Below, piece after piece: positions 7,628 through 12,419 of a stretch of DNA of 14,795 bases (position 1 is the first letter of the stretch; each line of letters starts with the position of its first letter). The stretch spans positions 1 to 14,795 of the forward strand of contig JBDTCD010000111.1 of assembly GCA_039923755.1 (NCBI GenBank). Reading direction: 5' to 3'. Under the pieces are notes generated by a model. The model did not search any database, was not told where the DNA came from, and saw only the letters and a program-made list of their open reading frames with translations. The position numbers were made by a program, and so were the translations under genes. The DNA comes from Terrimesophilobacter sp039923755 (lineage in GTDB: Bacteria > Actinomycetota > Actinomycetes > Actinomycetales > Microbacteriaceae).

Positions 7628-7633
7628 AGCGTA
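7628..7633 (-). promoter_or_regulatory. Putative -10 of a leaderless S9 peptidase promoter
   Basis: TACGCT on the minus strand is followed by the 6 nt GGGTGG and the ATG at 7621-7619. A weak -35 (TTGCGC) lies 19 bp upstream of it. GGTGG touches the ATG, too close for normal ribosome binding. The element supports this start over upstream in-frame alternatives. Confidence 0.5.
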
Positions 7634-7716
7634 GGTCCGCCGAATCTCGATCGCGCAAGCAGGGCGAGAAGGAACCCATTCTTGCGACTTTTTCCACTGC
7701 TGGCTCGTACGGGTTG

Positions 7717-7722
7717 TATCGT
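7717..7722 (+). promoter_or_regulatory. Putative -10 of a leaderless ROK-regulator promoter
   Basis: TATCGT is followed by the 6 nt GTTCAC and a GTG at 7729. Neither this GTG nor the upstream TTG at 7714 has a Shine-Dalgarno. The TTG would start upstream of the -10 and so would be outside the transcript, which is why GTG 7729 is preferred. Confidence 0.5.
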
Positions 7723-7728
7723 GTTCAC

Positions 7729-8910
7729 GTGGCACCCGAGAGACGCACTCCCGGCTCGCAGACTTCATTACGTGAAGCCAACAGGGCCAGAATTGTGGAC
7801 GCCATCAAAAAGCACGGCGGTCTCACCCAGGTCGAGCTCGCGGGAGTCACCGGGCTTTCACCGGCCACGGTGTCCAATATCGTCAAGGAACTGTCGGCCA
7901 GTGGCGTCCTCCACACGACACCGACAACGCAGAGTGGACGGCGGGCACAGTACGTCACTCTGGCGCACGCGCTCGGTCTCGTCGTCGGCGTGCATTTCTC
8001 CACCCGACACATGCGTATCGCACTGGCGGATGTCGCCCACACGGTGGTGGCCGAGCATCACCTTCCGCTCGCGAAGGATCACCGCGCCGATAACGAACTC
8101 GACCGTACAACGCTGCTCATCGTGGACATGCTCGACAATCTCAAAGCCTCGATGAATGAAGTCCTCGCCGTCGGAATCGCTATCCCTGCCCCCATGGACC
8201 GGAAGTCAGGCACGATCGCGCACAGTGGCATTCTTCGCGGGTGGGACGGAATCCCGGTAGCGGAGGTCATGCAGCGCAGGCTCAAGCGCCCCGTGTTCGT
8301 CGACAACGCTGCAAATCTCGGGGCATTCGCTGAACTTCGCATCGGCGCCGCGCGCGGTAAGTCGGATGCGATCTACATCGACATCGGTGACGGAATCGGC
8401 GCTGGGCTCATCATCAACGGGCAGATTTACCGTGGCCACAACGGAAGCGCTGGGGAATTCGGGCACACCACGATTATTGAGAACGGGCCGCTGTGCCGGT
8501 GCGGAAACCGGGGATGCCTGGAGGCGATCGCCGGCGGATACGCAATCCTCGACAAATTGAAGGCCACCCACGGAAGCCTGAAACTCAACGACATCGTGTC
8601 GAAAGCGATGGGCGGGGATGCGGGTTGCGTTCGCGCTCTCGCAGAGGCCGGCAGGCACATCGGTGTCGCCGCGGGCAACCTCAGCAATCTGTTCGATCCG
8701 GAACGCCTCGTTGTAGGTGGAGAGCTCTCCCGCGCCGGCGAAATCCTCATCGGGCCAATCCGCCACGCACTGGAGCGCTCGGTGATCGTTGATCAGCAAA
8801 CGATGCCGGATATCGTCCAGGGGCAACTCGGCGCCAGGGCTGCAGCTCTCGGTGCCGTGGCGTTCGCGATCGACCAGGTCGCGATCGGCAGCAACGACAA
8901 AGTTGACTGA
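7729..8910 (+). CDS. ROK-family transcriptional regulator of the adjacent sugar importer
   Basis: 393 residues from GTG 7729 (398 from the alternative TTG at 7714). Residues below are counted from the GTG. The N-terminal helix-turn-helix (about 15-65) includes LTQVELAGVTGLSPATVSNIVKEL. The C-terminal ROK sugar-binding domain has IDIGDGIGAGLIINGQIYRG (218-237), the GEFGH zinc ligand region with H246, and the cysteine cluster CRCGNRGCLE (256-265). In ROK kinases the sugar-site motif reads (D/E)NDAN with a catalytic Asp; here it is DNAAN (192-196), so that Asp is Ala194 and kinase activity is unlikely. The gene lies 101 bp upstream of the binding protein in the same orientation. This resembles the ROK-xylFGH pairing in Streptomyces (Rok7B7), so it probably controls the importer in response to a sugar. 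Confidence 0.9.
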   Translation: MAPERRTPGSQTSLREANRARIVDAIKKHGGLTQVELAGVTGLSPATVSNIVKELSASGVLHTTPTTQSGRRAQYVTLAHALGLVVGVHFSTRHMRIALADVAHTVVAEHHLPLAKDHRADNELDRTTLLIVDMLDNLKASMNEVLAVGIAIPAPMDRKSGTIAHSGILRGWDGIPVAEVMQRRLKRPVFVDNAANLGAFAELRIGAARGKSDAIYIDIGDGIGAGLIINGQIYRGHNGSAGEFGHTTIIENGPLCRCGNRGCLEAIAGGYAILDKLKATHGSLKLNDIVSKAMGGDAGCVRALAEAGRHIGVAAGNLSNLFDPERLVVGGELSRAGEILIGPIRHALERSVIVDQQTMPDIVQGQLGARAAALGAVAFAIDQVAIGSNDKVD

Positions 8911-8930
8911 GAGTTACGAAATCCTTGTGT

Positions 8931-8967
8931 TCAAGACTTGACGCCAAGACGCACACGGTGTCATGCT
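8931..8967 (+). promoter_or_regulatory. Putative promoter and operator of the sugar-importer operon
   Basis: TTGACG (8938-8943) is a good -35. The best -10 at 18 bp is CATGCT (8962-8967), which is weak. A perfect 11-bp dyad, TCAAG-A-CTTGA (8931-8941), overlaps the -35 and is the natural candidate for the ROK operator. Sequence and dyad are seen directly; the roles are inferred. Confidence 0.45.
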
Positions 8968-8975
8968 CAATGCAG

Positions 8976-8991
8976 CCGCCAGTGTAGGCGG
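8976..8991 (+). other. Small leader hairpin before xylF
   Basis: CCGCC-AGTGTA-GGCGG can form a 5-bp GC stem with a 6-nt loop, ending 8 nt before the Shine-Dalgarno of xylF. It may stabilise the 5' end of the operon mRNA. No T-tract follows, so it is not a terminator. Confidence 0.35.
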
Positions 8992-8999
8992 AACACAAC

Positions 9000-9004
9000 G
9001 GAGG
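9000..9004 (+). promoter_or_regulatory. Shine-Dalgarno of xylF
   Basis: GGAGG lies 7 nt before the ATG at 9012, a strong site as expected for a highly made binding protein. It selects this Met over the in-frame Met at residue 6. Confidence 0.8.
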
Positions 9005-9011
9005 TTTTTCA

Positions 9012-10121
9012 ATGAAGATCGCCACCATGAGAGCGGTAGCAGTCACTGCCGCACTCCTGCTCACAGCAGGGACCCTCGCCGGATGTGCGAACGGTTCCGC
9101 CACGACGCCGGGAACCCCCAGCGGCAATACATCGAACGCGAAGATCGGGCTCTTGCTTCCCGACTCGGTCACCGCGCGCTACGAGAGTGCGGACAAGCCG
9201 TACTTCGAGGCAAAGGTCAAGGAACTGTGTCCGAACTGCTCCGTGCTGTATGCGAACGCTGACGGCGATGCCGCCAAGCAGCAGCAGCAGGCGGAGTCGA
9301 TGCTCACCCAGGGCGCCAAGGTTCTCGTGCTCGACCCGTTCGACGGCGAAGCGGCTGCGGCAATCGTCGCCAGCGCCAAGGCCAAGAACGTGCCGGTCAT
9401 CTCCTACGACCGACTCATCAACAGCGCCGACCTAAGCTACTACATCTCCTTCGACAACGAGAAAGTCGGCGAGCTCCAGGGCACTGCCCTCGTGGGCCAG
9501 CTCAAGACGGCTGGTGTGCAGCCGGGCGACGGCGGCATCCTGATGGTCAACGGTTCGCCGACCGACAACAACGCGAGCCAGTTCAAGGCCGGAGCGCACA
9601 AGATCATCGACGCGAGCGGCTACAAGGTTCTCGCCGAGTTCGACACACCCGGATGGGACCCGGTCAAGGCCCAGGACTGGGTAGCGAGCCAGATCACGCA
9701 GTTCGGATCGAAGATCAAGGGAATCTACGCGGCTAACGACGGAACGGCCGGTGGCGCGATCGCGTCCCTTAAGGCTGCCGGCGTGAAGCCGATGCCTCCG
9801 GTCACTGGCCAGGACGCGGAGCTTGCGGGCATCCAGCGTATTCTCGCCGGAGACCAGTTCATGACGGTCTACAAGGCCCTCAAGCCTGAGGCGGAGCAGG
9901 CGGCGCAATTGGCCGTCGACCTCGTCAACGGAAAGACGGATCAGGGTCAGGCAACGGTGAAGACCAAGGGCGGAGCCGACATCCAGTCGTTCCTGCTCGT
10001 ACCGGTCGCCGTGACTGTCGACAACATCGAGAGCACCGTCGTCGCCGACGGGTTCTACAAGGCGAGCGACATCTGCACGGCAGATTACGCGGCCGCCTGC
10101 GCAAAGGCAGGAATCAAGTAA
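9012..10121 (+). CDS. xylF: Xylose-type sugar ABC transporter substrate-binding lipoprotein (XylF/ChvE family)
   Basis: A 369-residue lipoprotein: basic N-terminus, hydrophobic stretch and lipobox LAGC with lipidation at C25, then a Ser/Thr/Gly linker to about 42. The mature part is a type I periplasmic-binding fold (Peripla_BP_4). Signature stretches closely match E. coli XylF: YDRLIN (132-137), YYISFDNEKVGELQ (143-156), GSPTDNN (181-187), AANDGTAGGAI (240-250), GQDAELAGI (266-274) and MTVYK (284-288). Family ligand residues are present: R134, D185, N187, W215, N242, D268 and K288. Xylose is the likely substrate, but ChvE-like relatives also bind glucose, galactose or arabinose. Two cysteine pairs, C73/C76 (CPNC) and C355/C363, are not a feature of E. 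coli XylF as I recall it. It is the first gene of the importer operon; a stable hairpin follows the stop. Confidence 0.9.
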   Translation: MKIATMRAVAVTAALLLTAGTLAGCANGSATTPGTPSGNTSNAKIGLLLPDSVTARYESADKPYFEAKVKELCPNCSVLYANADGDAAKQQQQAESMLTQGAKVLVLDPFDGEAAAAIVASAKAKNVPVISYDRLINSADLSYYISFDNEKVGELQGTALVGQLKTAGVQPGDGGILMVNGSPTDNNASQFKAGAHKIIDASGYKVLAEFDTPGWDPVKAQDWVASQITQFGSKIKGIYAANDGTAGGAIASLKAAGVKPMPPVTGQDAELAGIQRILAGDQFMTVYKALKPEAEQAAQLAVDLVNGKTDQGQATVKTKGGADIQSFLLVPVAVTVDNIESTVVADGFYKASDICTADYAAACAKAGIK

Positions 10122-10129
10122 GTCGCGCG

Positions 10130-10169
10130 CACCCGGTTGGGATCGCTAGCCAGCGACCCCAACCGGGTG
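10130..10169 (+). terminator. Strong intercistronic hairpin between xylF and xylG
   Basis: CACCCGGTTGGG (10130-10141) pairs with 10158-10169, and inside it TCGCT (10143-10147) pairs with AGCGA (10152-10156). Only an A/C mismatch interrupts the 17-bp stem, and the loop is AGCC. It starts 8 nt after the xylF stop. No T-run follows, so full termination is unlikely. Such structures after binding-protein genes usually protect the upstream mRNA from 3' decay or reduce read-through, giving more binding protein than membrane subunits. Confidence 0.7.
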
Positions 10170-10205
10170 TACGTTCGCACCAAGGCGAGCACAACAGCCA
10201 TATCG

Positions 10206-10211
10206 AAGGAG
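10206..10211 (+). promoter_or_regulatory. Shine-Dalgarno of xylG
   Basis: AAGGAG lies 5 nt before a GTG at 10217. It is the only well-spaced site in the region and decides the GTG start. Confidence 0.75.
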
Positions 10212-10216
10212 ATATC

Positions 10217-11038
10217 GTGACCCTGGAAGCCCCATCGGCCCCCGAGCATCCACTTGCGAAGGAACCTGTCCTGAGCATTCGAGGCATCTCCAAGGGATTC
10301 GGTGCCGTTCAGGCGCTCACCGATGTCGACATGGACATCTATGCAGGAGAAGTCGTCGCGATCGTCGGCGACAACGGAGCAGGCAAATCAACTCTCGTCA
10401 AAATCCTTGCGGGTGTGCACCCGGCGGATGCCGGCACGATCACGTTCAACGGTCGACCGGTCACCATTCCGACCCCCGCTGCGGCTCGCGCACTCGGTCT
10501 CGCGATCGTGTTCCAGGACCTTTCACTGTGCGACAACCTCGACGTTGTCTCCAATCTGTTCCTTGGCCGCGAGGTCGGCGACTTCACGCTCAACGAGGAG
10601 GAAATGGAGAAGCACTCCTGGACTCTTCTCCGTCAACTCTCCGCGAAGATTCCTTCCGTTCGTATTGCGGTCGCGTCGCTCTCCGGCGGACAGCGACAGA
10701 CTGTCGCGATCGCGCGGTCTCTCATCGGGGACCCACAGGTTGTCATCCTTGACGAACCGACCGCCGCTCTGGGAGTCGCCCAAACCGCCGAAGTCTTGAA
10801 CCTCATCGAGAACCTTCGTGAACGCGGACTCGGAGTCGTCCTGATCAGCCACAACATGGCCGATGTGCAGGCGGTCGCCGACCGGGTTGTCGTACTGCGG
10901 CTCGGCCGCAACAACGGCGACTTCCGCATTCCCGACGTGAGTTACGAAGACATCATTTCCGCCATCACGGGTGCCACGGACAACGCCGTCACGCGTCGCG
11001 CCTCCGCACACGAATCACACGAAGGCCACACGTCATGA
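10217..11038 (+). CDS. xylG: Sugar ABC transporter ATP-binding protein, single-domain XylG type
   Basis: A 273-residue cytoplasmic ATPase with one complete nucleotide-binding domain: Walker A GDNGAGKST (51-59), Q-loop Q100, signature LSGGQ (155-159), Walker B VVILDE (175-180) with catalytic E180, and switch H212. E. coli XylG and related monosaccharide ATPases carry two such domains in about 500 residues. This half-size form must dimerise, as in FrcA-type systems. The start is GTG at 10217. The C-terminal about 20 residues are hydrophilic and His/Ser-rich (HESHEGHTS). The stop overlaps the permease start by 4 nt (ATGA), indicating translational coupling. It energises uptake together with the neighbouring binding protein and permease. 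Confidence 0.9.
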   Translation: MTLEAPSAPEHPLAKEPVLSIRGISKGFGAVQALTDVDMDIYAGEVVAIVGDNGAGKSTLVKILAGVHPADAGTITFNGRPVTIPTPAAARALGLAIVFQDLSLCDNLDVVSNLFLGREVGDFTLNEEEMEKHSWTLLRQLSAKIPSVRIAVASLSGGQRQTVAIARSLIGDPQVVILDEPTAALGVAQTAEVLNLIENLRERGLGVVLISHNMADVQAVADRVVVLRLGRNNGDFRIPDVSYEDIISAITGATDNAVTRRASAHESHEGHTS

Positions 11039-12291
11039 GCAAAAACTCCAGCGAAACACCTGCTGAACTCGCGGCCGACATTCGGGACGAACGACTCATT
11101 CGCCACGAAGGCATTGCGGGGGCAGTGCGTGCATCCGTCCAGCGCGTCCGCGGTGGGGACCTCGGCTCCCTGCCCGTCGTCATCGGCCTGGTGCTCATCT
11201 GGGCAATCTTCCAGATCCTGAATCCGAACTTCCTCTCCTCGAACAACCTTGTCGACCTGACCATGCAGAGTGCTGCAACGGGCACCATCGCCATCGGTGT
11301 CGTGCTTGTGCTTCTCATCGCACAGATTGACCTCTCCATCGGATCAGTCAGCGGGCTTTCCGCTGCGATCCTCGCGGTCGGGATGACGCAGCTGGGTTGG
11401 CCGATCTGGGTCGCAGTCCTGGCCGCGCTCGCCGCCGCCGTCCTCATCGGATTGCTCTACGGCATCCTCTATACGCGGTTCGGCGTGCCCACCTTTGTGA
11501 TCACTTTGGCTGGTTTGCTTGCCGTGCTTGGCCTGCAGTTGAAGGTTCTCGGCCCGAATGGATCGATCAACCTCCCCTACGACTCCTGGATTGTCCAACT
11601 GGGCACATCGATGTTCTTCCCACCGTGGGCCGCATACGCGCTCGCGATCATCGCTGCCCTCGGAATGTTCCTGTCCGACTGGTTCCGCTCCAGGCGCCGG
11701 ATCAGGGCGGGACTCACCGGCGGATCACTCTCCCTCATGCTCATCAAGTCCGGCCTGCTGCTCGTCCTGTTGTTGGTCGCGGTGTGGTACCTGGCAACCA
11801 CCCGCGGGGTGGGCGTCATGTTCGCTCTCTTCGTGGTCTTCGTCGTCATCATGAACTTCTTCCTCATGCGCACCCGCTGGGGACGTGCCGTTTATGCTGT
11901 CGGCGGTAACGTCGAGGCGGCCAGGCGCGCGGGAATCAAGGTCAACCGCATCGTGATCTCCGTGCTCATGCTCGGCACGCTGTTCGCTGCGATCGGTGGA
12001 TTGTTCGCCACCGGCAGGTTGACTGCCGCTACGCTCTCAAGCGGTGGCGGCGACACGAACCTTGTGGCGATTGCTGCGGCGGTGATCGGCGGTACGAGCT
12101 TGTTCGGCGGTCGCGGTAGCGCCTACTCGGCCCTGCTCGGCATTTTCGTCATCCAGTCGATCTCGAACGGCCTCTCCTTGCTGAACCTCGACTCGTCGAT
12201 CCGCTACATGATCACGGGCGCCGTCTTGCTCCTCGCGGTGATCATCGACGCCCTCTCCCGCCGTTCGCGCGCCACTCACGGACAGGCTTAG
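11035..12291 (+). CDS. xylH: Sugar ABC transporter permease (XylH-like, BPD_transp_2 family)
   Basis: A 418-residue inner-membrane permease that would act as a homodimer. A hydrophilic N-terminus of about 45 residues precedes the first helix (46-62). IAQIDLSIGSVSGLSA (95-110) is the characteristic early motif of ribose/xylose-type permeases. GRAVYAVGGNVEAARRAGI (283-301) is the cytoplasmic coupling segment that contacts the ATPase. AAAVIGGTSLFGGRGS (347-362) is the conserved late motif. The middle cytoplasmic stretch DWFRSRRRIRAG (215-226) is strongly basic and fits the longer actinobacterial forms; E. coli XylH is about 393 residues. It overlaps xylG by 4 nt; GAAGG at 11021-11025 may help initiation. 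It ends the operon and is followed by a nested dyad. Confidence 0.92.
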   Translation: MSKNSSETPAELAADIRDERLIRHEGIAGAVRASVQRVRGGDLGSLPVVIGLVLIWAIFQILNPNFLSSNNLVDLTMQSAATGTIAIGVVLVLLIAQIDLSIGSVSGLSAAILAVGMTQLGWPIWVAVLAALAAAVLIGLLYGILYTRFGVPTFVITLAGLLAVLGLQLKVLGPNGSINLPYDSWIVQLGTSMFFPPWAAYALAIIAALGMFLSDWFRSRRRIRAGLTGGSLSLMLIKSGLLLVLLLVAVWYLATTRGVGVMFALFVVFVVIMNFFLMRTRWGRAVYAVGGNVEAARRAGIKVNRIVISVLMLGTLFAAIGGLFATGRLTAATLSSGGGDTNLVAIAAAVIGGTSLFGGRGSAYSALLGIFVIQSISNGLSLLNLDSSIRYMITGAVLLLAVIIDALSRRSRATHGQA

Positions 12292-12307
12292 CAGTCCTGC
12301 GCTCCAT

Positions 12308-12365
12308 TGACTCGGGGCATATTGCGACCTCAAGTGCACCATAGGTCGCAGAATGACCCGAGTCA
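12308..12365. terminator. 58-bp nested dyad between convergent genes, possible bidirectional terminator
   Basis: Four symmetric elements share one centre (12336/12337): TGACTCGGG/CCCGAGTCA (9 bp), CAT/ATG (3 bp), TGCGACCT/AGGTCGCA (8 bp) and the central GTGCAC. Mismatches separate them, so 23 of 29 half-positions are complementary. It lies in the 128-bp gap between the importer operon and the convergent acyl-CoA oxidase gene, where a two-way transcription stop is expected. No T-tract lies on either side, so Rho dependence, mRNA protection or a dispersed palindromic repeat are alternatives. The rest of the gap (12366-12419) shows only a weak 4-bp stem followed by TTTT near 12394-12397. Confidence 0.6.
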
Positions 12366-12419
12366 CGGAGAGGGGGATGCCTCGCTCGAGGGCTTTTGGG
12401 GAACGACGTGGCGAGCGGG

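Noticed and set aside
7622..7768. 49-codon upstream extension of the S9 peptidase
   Set aside because: The stretch is Arg/Ser-rich, crosses the putative ROK promoter, and lies before a well-placed -10 and ATG.
12380..12397. A small hairpin (CCTC-GCTC-GAGG) with TTTT after it as the terminator of the importer operon
   Set aside because: A 4-bp stem is too weak for confident termination; the 58-bp dyad just upstream is the better candidate.
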